A stretch of DNA of 26,562 bases, taken from Sphaerosporella brunnea. Taxonomy: Eukaryota > Ascomycota > Pezizomycetes > Pezizales > Pyronemataceae. Both the position numbers and the translations under genes were made by a program. The DNA lies in contig VXIS01000478.1 of assembly GCA_008704415.1 (NCBI GenBank), positions 1-26,562 on the forward strand. Direction: 5' to 3'. Shown one piece after another: positions 18,933 to 26,562 of the stretch. How positions within the stretch are numbered: position 1 is the stretch's first letter; each line of letters starts with the position of its first letter. The notes beneath the pieces are model-generated. The model saw only the letters and a program-made list of their open reading frames with translations, ran no database searches and was not told the origin of the DNA.

Positions 18933-19120
18933 CTACTCTGATATGGTATTGCATTGCCTCCAGCATCAATAGTTTTCTGCAAAAGTTCAGGCATGCTTTT
19001 AATCAAGCCATCCCTTCGTTCTTCGGTGATCGTATTCCATACCGTGCTAAGACAAAACTGCATGTCGTCTACATTGCTCACTCTGCCAAATATCTCTCTG
19101 AGCCTAGACCGATCTATTAA
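18933..19120 (-). pseudogene. Tc1/mariner transposase C-terminal remnant (relic 2)
   Basis: The minus frame reads LREIFGRVSNVDDMQFCLST, then VWNTITEERRDGLIKSMPEL and LQKTIDAGGNAIPY before a stop at 18933-18935, 62 codons after an upstream TGA. Trp-x-x-Ile, LIxSMPxL and IDAGGxxxxY are the closing motifs of Tc1-like transposases. The catalytic region is absent upstream, so the element is 5'-truncated. The frame itself is uninterrupted, suggesting a fairly recent relic. Confidence 0.7.
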
Positions 19121-19379
19121 TCAATCTACAATAATGGGGAAACGCATTGACAACAGTGGAATGGACACTGTGAGAGGCAAGATAAAATGGCGTTTTTATT
19201 CTTATCACACTGAGAAGGCATGCAGTCATCGAAACAGCATTGTTACCGGCAGTCATGCACCTGCCAAATCCCAGAAGCGCGCATCAGGACCGTCTCTCTC
19301 TGCCTATCATACAACTACTACAGTTTCCACGCGACCTTCTTCAGGCCTCGCGGTAGGTACGTCTTTAGCGATATATTCA

Positions 19380-19980
19380 TCAGGACGAGCCACAAAATAT
19401 GAAGGTGATGCGGGAGCCAGTTCCACTGGGTGTGATATTCGGGGCGATGTCCATGCCTGGACAACCGAACACATTCGCGAGAACGGACCCTGGGTTTTCG
19501 TGAAGCGCCGATGCCGATACCGGTTCCGGGGTGCCTGCGGGCCCGTCGGAATCACTGGTTTCGTCCGTGAGCCAGCGGACCTTGCGAGGATTGTCATTTT
19601 GGGCCTTCTTCTCTTGATCGATAGGCTTCTGCTGATGATGTCGGAGCATGCTCTTCGATGTCGGGGTCTGGGGCTTCACCTTGCGCTTGCGTTTCTTGGC
19701 ATCCTTCGACTGACCTGAGGCTGCAGTCGTGGGGGGCGAGGGGAGTATTGGTTGGTTGTCACGCAAGGCTCGGTACAGTGGCAGAGGTAAGTAGACACCT
19801 GCGGGTTCAGTGGTTCCAGCTAGGTCCTGCCAGTACGTTAGCTAAAACAGCCCCGTCCTTGTGAACAAACGAGATATGTACCTGCTGCAGCGGTGGGGTC
19901 TCGGGAATCGCGCCAGAAGCGTCAGCATCATCAGCAGCGAGAGTGCGTCCCTTTGATACGCTCCGAAGGAATGCGGCCAT
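19380..19980 (-). CDS. Family copy 4, intact, with one extra intron
   Basis: Model complement(join(19380..19631, 19680..19826, 19882..19980)), 165 aa. Exon 1 begins MAAFLRSVSKGR and ends LQQ. A 55-bp intron (GTACAT donor, AGCTAACG branch-like site, TGGCAG acceptor; 19827-19881) is unique to this copy. Exon 2 holds PLPLYRALRDN and the basic cluster KKRKRK. The shared family intron (19632-19679) is 48 bp here because 2 bp are missing, making it a multiple of three and the unspliced frame open. Exon 3 has NDNPRKVRWLTDETSDSDGP and the C-terminal signature GMDIAPNITPSG, where the family Trp is replaced by Pro. It is basic in the centre, probably nuclear, and of unknown function. Start and promoter align with copy 3. 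Confidence 0.65.
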
Positions 19981-20260
19981 GATGGCAAGAGGAAAGGAAG
20001 AAGGAAAGAAGGAAGCGATGCAAGACGAGGGGTTGTTGATGCTATAGACGGATAGCGGATGCTGAAGTATGCGGAAGTGTTGATTGCGAGGGACGGAGCC
20101 TGGCGCTTGGTTCTGCCGTCTAAGAGACAGAACCAAGCGCTAACGCCAAACTCTCAACCCAGCTAGCTTACATGTAACCCTAGGGTATCTCTACCGATGC
20201 CCTAGTTCTACCTGTTGCACGCACCCGTTCATACTCGGATCACTATCGAGCAATCCAGTA
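19981..20260 (-). promoter_or_regulatory. Conserved upstream region of family copy 4 with two stem-loops
   Basis: Reading towards the gene: GATCCGAGTATGAACGGGTG, stem-loop 1 with 10-bp arms (20180-20189 CTAGGGTATC and 20196-20205 GATGCCCTAG, one mismatch that is a G-T wobble in RNA), stem-loop 2 with perfect 13-bp arms (GCGCTTGGTTCTG, 20103-20115, and its complement 20128-20140; 12-base loop), TCGCAATCAACACTT, then a pyrimidine-rich leader and the ATG at 19980. The arms are conserved with copy 3 while the loops differ, which argues that the stems or palindromic sites matter. Confidence 0.7.
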
Positions 20261-20342
20261 TCCACACTCCATATCTTAACAGAGATGGTCACAAGCAGGA
20301 ACAGGAAGGGAAGAAGGAAAGAAAGAAGCGACGCAAGACGAG
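19997..20342. repeat. Direct repeats of the copy-4 leader bracketing its promoter
   Basis: The leader segment at 19997-20030 (GAAGAAGGAAAGAAGGAAGC, then GCAAGACGAG) recurs with two changes at about 20309-20342, on the far side of the two stem-loops. The promoter block is thus flanked by direct repeats about 310 bp apart, perhaps the scar of a recombination or tandem duplication event. Confidence 0.6.
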
Positions 20343-20829
20343 AACAACAGGGTTGACTAAGCTGCCGAAAACCGAGGGCTCCGGTTAGGATTGCACTCGA
20401 AGCGTAGGTGCACTGGAGCTCAGATGCTGACGAAGCCACCGAACCCGTCCCATGTGGGCCGGAAGTCAGCTCATTACATCGCATTCCACAGTGATGCGTC
20501 GCACAGATGCCTTGATCCAGCCTTAATAACGTCGTTTTGGGGGGTGTTTCTTACCAGCTGTGACGACTTTCATAATACCGCAATATCGAAGAGGTAGGCC
20601 AACAGACTTGGCATAGGTTTGGTTGATGCAACATGAAGAGGCCCCATTCTCCCTCAAGGTATATGCGGAACGTGTTTTGTCGTTCGAAGTGCAGATTTTT
20701 CGTAGAAACGTAACAAATCAGAACTAGTATCAGTATAGTATCTTTTGTAGCAAGATTGCTAAGTTACATGGTTGTTGCGTTTCGCTCAGCTTTTACCCCC
20801 ACACGCAGTAAGGGGACGTTCCTCCACAA
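20343..20829. other. No gene seen
   Basis: Short frames only. AT-richer than its surroundings around 20690-20770. No repeat or motif recognised. Confidence 0.35.
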
Positions 20830-21096
20830 TTACTGCGACGCAGTTCCCGACTGAAAGGTGGTACCAGCCGCACCCATACTCACAATCTTATTGTACCCTC
20901 CTCCTCCAAGATCTTCGGCACTTAATTCCTCCTCAATCTCTTGCATGGGCCACTGAATCTGACCCTCCTCCTCGTCAGGTTCCTGACATTCGGTTGCCTT
21001 ATGACCATATTTTGCACAGCGGAAGCACCTTTTGGCGATAACGTTTAGGTACATGGGGAAGTCAATTGTCGGGATTGAACATACTCCTGCTGGCAC
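20830..21096 (-). pseudogene. Zinc-knuckle fragment, gag- or LINE ORF1-like
   Basis: The minus frame of 88 codons lacks a proper ATG (it opens on GTG after a TAG) and contains CFRCAKYGHKATECQ, a perfect Cys-x2-Cys-x4-His-x4-Cys knuckle, followed by an acidic stretch (PDEEEGQIQW, EIEEELSAEDLGGGG). This is the arrangement of retrotransposon gag or fungal LINE ORF1 C-termini. No reverse transcriptase or protease motif lies nearby, so it is either a fragment or a small cellular knuckle protein exon; the fragment reading is preferred given the surroundings. Confidence 0.5.
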
Positions 21097-21099
21097 GCT

Positions 21100-21880
21100 A
21101 TTCTACCCGAGACTCACGGTGGACTGAGATTGGTCAGCAACGGAGCAACACGTTGGTCCAGATTCCGAGTACTCTTCGCTGCACCTGAGTATGGATAACC
21201 TCAATTGCCGTTCTTCAGTCTTCTGGTCCATCGTGGCGCACTGTCCCGGGGCAAGCATGGAACAGCCATGGTGCGGAACGGGCCTGCGCTTCTGTGGTGT
21301 TGTTTCTCTTTCGTTTCCTTTACTCAATACTGAACCTTCGTGTTTCATTGCAATACAGCTTTTCGCACTCCTGAGTCTCGGACTCCGTGCGTATCCAGTG
21401 TTGACACTAGCAGGCCCAAACAGCCTGGGCTGGGACGCCGAGCGGCCTTATCCAGCCGGCTGATGTCGAGAGCAGCAATAATACGGGAAAAGTCGCGTGC
21501 ACACCCTAGTGCTGCCACACATGGAGTGCTCAAATCGCCAAATTTCTTTTTTAACGCAACGGCTGTGTGACTGATGCGTGATCGTCAGTGAAGCTCGATG
21601 AACAGCACCCGGGGCATTGTTGCGGCTGCGAATCCAACTTGTGTTCCTACGTGCCTATGCGGCGCCGCTGGAAAGAACCCCAAGCCCATCTGCACGGGCC
21701 TGTCTGTCCCTCTCTCGATACCCCGAAGTTGTAGCAGAGCCTGCCGCACGGAGGCAAGCGCCCTACTCTCGTCTCTCACGATTCATTCCGCCGCATCACC
21801 AGCACGGCACGTTATCGTGTGGCACGTCAAAATGCATGTCGAGTGCTTCTCAGTGAGGAAACCTGACGGTGTCGACGATT
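21100..21880. other. No confidently assigned gene
   Basis: A 99-codon plus frame (21598-21897) ends beside the repeat gene and might be its upstream exon, but no splice pair was convincing. From 21841 a degenerate copy of the segment GAGTGCTTACCTGTGAGGCA (better preserved at 22145 and 22677) marks the start of the first duplicated unit. Confidence 0.3.
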
Positions 21881-22450
21881 ATGCCGAAGAAGGGTGAGGT
21901 TTCAAGCGTCCCGAAGAGATGGAACGTAGAGGTTTCAGATCAACGACAAGACTCAGTACCGGCACCCGCCACAATGTTGAAAAGGCCAGAGATTGTAGAT
22001 CTGACGAGCCCGACGCCGCCGCGTTGTCGCCATTCTCCCCGTCGTTTCACGGTCTCAACTCCCAAACGCAAAGTCCGGTTTGCCAAAAGTCGCAGCGAAC
22101 CACAGGAAGACTGGATTTCTTGGCACTTTGTCTTGAAAGGAATGGAGTGCTTACCTGTGAGGCACTGTTTTGGTGAGGTTACAAGCCTACTGTACAGATG
22201 GAACGCAGAGGTTCCAGATCAACGACACGACTCAGCACCGGCACCTGCCACCACGTTCAAAAGGCCAGAGATCGTAGATGTGATGAGCCCCACGCCGCTG
22301 CATTGTCGCCATTCTCACCATCGTTTCACGGCCCCAACTCCCAAACGCAAAATCCGGTTTGCCACAGGTCGCAGCAAACCGCAGGAAGACTGGATTTCTG
22401 ACGACGAACCAGATGGTGCCGATCCAAGTATGTTAGACTTCTGCAATTAA
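21881..22450 (+). CDS. Two-repeat protein with SUMO-interaction-like and PP1-docking-like motifs
   Basis: From ATG at 21881 the frame gives 189 aa (an upstream GTG at 21869 is in frame). Two units of about 68 residues, roughly residues 14-80 and 106-172, each run: W-N-x-E-V-x-DQR-x-DS-x-PAPAT, KRPEIVD, a Pro/His/Arg stretch, PKRK(V/I)RFA, and EDWIS. KRPEIVDLTSP in unit 1 matches the hydrophobic-Asp-Leu-Thr SUMO-interacting core; unit 2 has IVDVMSP, weaker. PKRKVRF/PKRKIRF fits the RVxF docking motif for protein phosphatase 1 and is basic enough to act as a nuclear signal. The protein ends in DDEPDGADPSMLDFCN. Motif-based roles are inference; both are short and could be chance. The gene arose by tandem duplication, with a third, disrupted unit downstream. 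Confidence 0.55.
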   Translation: MPKKGEVSSVPKRWNVEVSDQRQDSVPAPATMLKRPEIVDLTSPTPPRCRHSPRRFTVSTPKRKVRFAKSRSEPQEDWISWHFVLKGMECLPVRHCFGEVTSLLYRWNAEVPDQRHDSAPAPATTFKRPEIVDVMSPTPLHCRHSHHRFTAPTPKRKIRFATGRSKPQEDWISDDEPDGADPSMLDFCN

Positions 22451-22676
22451 GCCGAGACAAACGTTTGCTGACCATTGTGAAAGAAAAACCCTTTCGACTA
22501 AGCGAAAGTGTTTCGTCAACGCCTGAACAATTCAATCTTGATATTTCAACCACAGCCACTATGGTTTGCGGGGCCTGTGGCACTCCCAGCCTGTGCCGAG
22601 CTGAAAACCCTGAAAGCCAAAGTTTTTGGTACATGATTTATTGGCACTTTGTGCTGAAAAGATGCTGGTAGGTATC

Positions 22677-23305
22677 GAGTGCTTACCTGTGAGGCACTGT
22701 TCAGGTAAGGGAAGGTGAGGCGACAAGCCCACGAATAGATGGAACATAGAAGTTTCAGATCAACGACGAGACTCAGCACCGGCACCCGCCACAATGTTCA
22801 AAAGGCCACAGATCGTACATCTAGAGCTGTGCACGGAGCGACGGGTCGGGGCGCGGACGGACGGGGTGCGACGAGGTGGGCCGGGGCAGCGCGGGGTGCA
22901 CCGGGGCGCGCCGGGGTGATCGGGGTTGGGTGGGGTCATCGGGGTGTGACGGGGCATAACCGCGGCGGGGTGTTTCGGGAGCATCGGGAGGAGCGGGGTT
23001 CCGAAGGGCGGGCCGGAGCAGCAACAGGGCGGTCGGGGCGCGGCGAGGCTTTCTCCGCCTCGTCGAGCCTCGTGTCCCGTCGGGGCGCCCCAACCCGTGC
23101 ACAGCTCTACGTACATCTGACGATCCTCACGACGCCACCTTGTCGCCCTTTTCCCCGTCGTTTCACGGCCTCAACTCCCAAACGCAACGTTCGGTTTGCC
23201 AAAACTCGCAGCAAACCGGAGGAAGACTGGATTTCTGACGACGAACCTGGCGCTGATCCAAGTACGTTACACTTCTGCAACCAAGCTGAGATAAACGTTC
23301 GCTGA
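22677..23305 (+). pseudogene. Third repeat unit, disrupted by a hAT MITE
   Basis: This is a further copy of the 21881 gene unit. The left part (RWNIEVSDQRRDSAPAPAT, then KRPQIVH) and the right part (RRFTASTPKRNVRFAKTRSK, then EEDWISDDEPGADPSTLHFC, stop near 23305) align with units 1 and 2. The 288-bp element at 22822-23109 plus its 8-bp duplication separates them and shifts the frame by two. The 3' flank (TGTGAAAGAAAAGCCCTTCC, 23309 onwards) matches the flank after unit 2 (from 22478), so the duplicated block included non-coding sequence. Confidence 0.75.
22822..23109. mobile_element. hAT MITE, 288 bp, with perfect 8-bp target duplication
   Basis: The element starts TAGAGCTGTGCACGGAGCGA and, on the minus strand, TAGAGCTGTGCACGGGTTGG, giving terminal inverted repeats of about 15 bp. 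It is flanked by CGTACATC at 22814-22821 and 23110-23117. TAGAGCTGTGCACGG ends with an 8-bp duplication are a hAT hallmark. The interior is extremely G-rich on the plus strand (GGGGCG and GGGGTG words), which leaves long stop-free frames that are not genes. The sister units at 22000 and 22280 show the unoccupied site. Confidence 0.93.
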
Positions 23306-23379
23306 ACATTGTGAAAGAAAAGCCCTTCCGGCTGAGCGAAAGTATTTTCGTCGACGCCCGAACAATTGAAGAGGCCGGC

Positions 23380-25590
23380 ACGGAAGGTGACGCGACTGCA
23401 ACACACCAAAGTTGCCGAGATTGGGAGATTCAGAGAGAGGTTGAGGGAGAAAGACGGGGAAATGGATAGGAGTAAGTACCCCCACTTGCAACGTTTGGAA
23501 CAACAGTACTGATGGACACCTGGAGTGAAGCGTGCATGGAGGAGGTCATGGACTCTCACCAGTCGCATCCAAAGCAATTGGTTGGAGTTGTTTTTTCATA
23601 CCATGCGGGCAAAATGGTGCGCGTCATGTACAAAGGCGGTCTGTTGCAAACTGAGCTTTTTAGATCGTTAAGACTCATTTTTTTGCAAACAAAATAGCTT
23701 GTTTGTTTTGTTTTCATCATAATGTATTCGCCGTTTGCGGCCATGATATACATAAAAAGAGAGAAACTATGCTACCCTAACCCCGCCGGACAACAACAGC
23801 CCCTAGGAAATGATGGCTCAGACGAACAAAGGCATTCCATCCGCCCTTGCAGGCGTCAGTGTGCCTCCAGCCCGCCGCAACAAAGCCCGCTGTCCCTTTA
23901 AACGCAACCGAAATCTATGCACCTCCAGACATATGGGCTGGATCCCGGAAGGACGGGGCCCACTAACCCTCTCACCCTCCACATGCAAGACAGGATGAGT
24001 CCGGTTCCAGCTGCCGTGGGTCGGCGGGTGGAACCTGGGCTGTGACAAAACTCCGCCCGTTAGCCCCCTCTTGGTGCAGCTAAAAGAACATCAAATGCGC
24101 TGACAGCCAGGTCCACGCAGTTCACCAGAGCGCAAAAGGTGAGTTTCGTAAATTCCAGTACCCGCGCGCACGCCTTTCCAACAAAGCATCGCAACACCAG
24201 GGTGGTGACACGGCCGAGTCAAGGTGGAAGACTCAGGCGTGCTGTCCACTGTGCTCTCGTGCGATAGATATGCGTTGGGTTTTGTTTGGAACGTGATGAC
24301 GTTTGTTCTGGTGCCCTGAATGGCGTGCGCCAGGTGCCGGTTCAGGCTTTGACTCGATGGCCGAAGTCACCGCCACGGTTGATGAGGCTATCACGCGCGT
24401 CGTCGCCGCACCCGACAAAACCGCACAGCGCCCTGCTCGCAAAGTCAGGAACGACAAACCAAATGCACAACGTGGCTTTTCGCAGGTGCGCGCGTCGTCA
24501 GCCACCATCCGACTGCAGGAACCCGTCTCGAGATCTATGTCTCACCTGTGCGCTTCCACAGCCAACAGGCCTTCTGGATTTGGAAACAATGGCTGCCATG
24601 GCGCTTCCTGTCGCCGTGATTCCTAGCAGTCGTACCAAACTTGATAAATTCCACGAGAAATGATGGTCGTCAGACGTACACAGTCCGCCTTGCGAATGCT
24701 AGACGACTCCAAACGACGTAGCAAAGAAAGGTAAACAAATCCACAGAATACCGACATCATACCATCGTTGCTGCGACGCGGTTTTGTACGTACCAAGCGC
24801 AATAATCTCACAGTCGCTCTGCATCGCGCGGGCAGTCATCTTTTACTGTGCCGCAATCCATGTTGTGTCCGCAGTTTCATTCGTTTAGAATCAAGCAGGG
24901 ACTGCTGGTCACAGGAACACACAACAGGCCGTTCTACGAAGACTTCAGAATTATGTAAAACAAAACAGTGTTCATTTGATTCGATGTTTCCCCCAACCAT
25001 TCCCCTGCTATTCAACCTTAACCACGTGCTTGATGGCGTTTGTAGGACGCACCTTGCAGAGCATGATCGATGAGACAGATTCATGTCTGTCTTTGAACCT
25101 GGCGAATATTGGAGAGCGTGTTATCGACACCCTCCTGCTACGTCACCGCGGTGTTGCCGCACGTTTGAGACGGTGCCAGCTGTGGCCTTCTGCCTGCATT
25201 TGGTCAGCTTGGTTAATCATCCTATCGCCAGTTCTCTGGTACCTTCTTCTGCCTGTGCCTGGATCTCGGGGGTGTTTTTTCACCATCTGTCGCACCTTGA
25301 GACGATCGTTTTCACGTTTTGACAGTGGCAGTGGCTTTCTTTGTGCGTGCGCCCAACGCATCAGTGTCAGCGACAACGAGGTGTTCCACCGCTGTTCCTG
25401 TTATTTACCCGAATAAACGGTGGCTCAATTTATGTTTTCATTGTTGGAAACCGTCCCGTTAGATGCATGTCCAGGGGGAACTGCTCTTGAGCCATGGCTG
25501 ACCTCGCATGCCAGTATTGTGAGATGATGTGCTTGGGCTCTCCACATGTGGCGGCAGTTTGTTGGTCGCACGGTGAGCTGTTGACTGTTA
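23380..25590. other. No confidently assigned gene
   Basis: The best candidates are an ATG frame at 24358-24627 (MAEVTATVDEAITRVVAAPD, 89 aa, plus) and, just downstream in another frame, RLEIYVSPVRFHSQQAFWIW ending near 24620; together they could be exons of one gene, but no splice pair was convincing. A 146-codon plus frame at 24976-25416 has a hydrophobic segment but no motif. The rest appears unique and non-coding. Confidence 0.3.
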
Positions 25591-25591
25591 T

Positions 25592-26254
25592 TTACATGTG
25601 CCGCAAGCATTGCAAGCCCGTTTCCTCCATTTGAGGTGCCCTTGGTAGGATCGCCATGTCATCCAATCGCTCTATCCACCGAATACCTTCTTGACCTTTT
25701 GCCCCAGGTAAACCCTGGCCGTGATCGTTTAGCTCTCCCTTCTTATTGACTCCATTGAGATGGCCCTTCAGGGCGGTCCTAAAAGACCAAAACCTCCCTA
25801 CGGCCACCCCTACCGAAACTCTGTGGCTGGCCGCAGCGGCTTGTATGGACGTCATTCATTCCTCCGTGTGTACCTTTTGCAAGCGGGCCTGGACATTGCC
25901 CAGGTCGCTGATATGGTGGTGGAGCCGCAACACAGTCTTTCCGTGGACACGGGATGTTTCGCGTGACCAGCAACCCGATCGCCGCCGCGAAGGCTCTGGT
26001 TCGAAGAATGAATGCAAGTTTAGCCACCAGCCAACACTTTTCGAGCCGTTTGTTAGCTGGCAACGGACATGCAGACGTTCTGATGGCGGTCCAGGTGACG
26101 CTCCGTCAAGGGTGGCAGCTGCTCTGTGTCTCCTGCACCGTCGACCCAAATCACTGTACTTCCGCGATTGCGCATTCCAAATCTTGGCAGCTCCATTCGG
26201 GATTGCCCTCATCATAACCATCACAATTACCTTCTTCTCAACAGCAGTCGGCAT
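25592..26254 (-). CDS. Possible coding frame interrupted by one TGA, unrecognised
   Basis: A single minus frame is open from ATG at 26254 to TAG at 25592 except for a TGA at 25856-25858 that is directly followed by an ATG. The two parts are 132 and 87 codons. The second part ends with a natural-looking IERLDDMAILPRAPQMEETG. The plus strand is also open across 25746-26291, with a hydrophobic stretch IALIITITITFF, so strand assignment is uncertain. No motif was recognised. It may be a two-exon gene, a pseudogene, or chance. Confidence 0.22.
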
Positions 26255-26426
26255 CTCATTCGGGATTATAAGGTCAGATTATGGGGGCTGATACCAGGGG
26301 TCTGTCCTGGGTCGGCTTCGACGTTTGGCGTTTCCGGTTTCGGTCTATGGTGTTGAGGGGCTTCAGGCTTTGTCGGTAGCAGGATAGATCGGTCTCTCAC
26401 TTTGAGGTGGTGATGGACATAAGCCG

Positions 26427-26550
26427 AGCCGGTTCGAGTTGAAGGCTCGAGCCTCGAGCAGAGCCGAACGAAGCCTCACACTTCGGCCAGCCGGCCTGAG
26501 CCTGTTGCCTAACGTGCTGGGCTTTTGCTCGAGCCTTGTGTTATAGCTAA
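26427..26550. repeat. CTCGAG-rich repeat at the window edge
   Basis: AAGCCGAGCCGGTTCGAGTT, GGCTCGAGCCTCGAGCAGAG and TTGCTCGAGCCTTGTG give the same word bias as 10439-10580. It is probably part of a transposon end truncated by the window, followed by the CTAACTAGCTAGCTGG terminus. Confidence 0.35.
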
Positions 26551-26562
26551 CTAGCTAGCTGG

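Noticed and set aside
22739..23305. 188-codon plus frame running through the hAT MITE
   Set aside because: It stays open only because the MITE interior is G-rich and stop-poor; the host-unit frame is different on each side.

Overview
The window looks like a repeat-rich, accessory-type stretch of a fungal (or other microbial eukaryote) nuclear genome. The grounds are: genes that only read through if short introns of 47-90 bp are removed (donors such as GTACGT, GTAAGC and GTTAAT; CTGAC or CTAAC branch-like sites; CAG/TAG acceptors), no bacterial-style operons or Shine-Dalgarno sites, and relics of several eukaryotic DNA transposon superfamilies (hAT, pogo/Tc1-mariner, MULE). No housekeeping gene was recognised. 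The phylum cannot be fixed from the sequence.

Layout. (1) 0.3-3.7 kb: a 17-bp minisatellite, a broken copy of a dispersed gene family (copy 1), a small gene with a possible ubiquitin-like fold, a hAT-like element, and a second broken family copy (copy 2) abutting that element. (2) 3.8-4.6 kb: a spliced hypothetical gene. (3) 4.6-8.2 kb: little certain coding, then a diverged tandem duplication whose second unit is split by a 753-bp hAT-like element. (4) 8.3-10.1 kb: a decayed open frame and an apparently intact family member (copy 3) with its conserved promoter. (5) 10.4-14.3 kb: a transposon graveyard: CTCGAG-rich sequence, a 366-bp inverted-repeat element, a 353-bp pogo-type MITE with TA duplication, a tRNA-like/SINE-like patch, a deleted MULE keeping only the transposase C-terminus, a 161-bp tandem duplication and a polypyrimidine tract. 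(6) 14.3-16.0 kb: the most striking gene, a predicted zinc-finger protein fused through an acidic repeat region to a contracted kinesin-motor-like domain. (7) 16.3-19.1 kb: a two-exon 373-aa gene possibly sharing the ubiquitin-like helix of the small gene in (1), flanked by two different Tc1/mariner transposase C-terminal relics. (8) 19.4-20.3 kb: family copy 4, intact, with an additional intron and the same promoter architecture. (9) 20.8-23.4 kb: a zinc-knuckle (gag-like) relic and a triplicated locus encoding repeats with SUMO-interaction-like and PP1-docking-like motifs; its third unit is split by a 288-bp hAT MITE. (10) 23.4-26.6 kb: no confidently assigned gene; the right edge enters another CTCGAG-rich repeat.

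Themes. The four-copy family (copies 1 and 2 on the plus strand, 3 and 4 on the minus strand) shares a 48-50 bp intron and a roughly 250-bp upstream region with two stem-loops, so a gene plus its promoter has been duplicated as a unit. Three transposon insertions can be dated relative to a duplication because a sister repeat shows the empty site. Gene models here are inferred by reading alone; functions are assigned only where motifs are visible.
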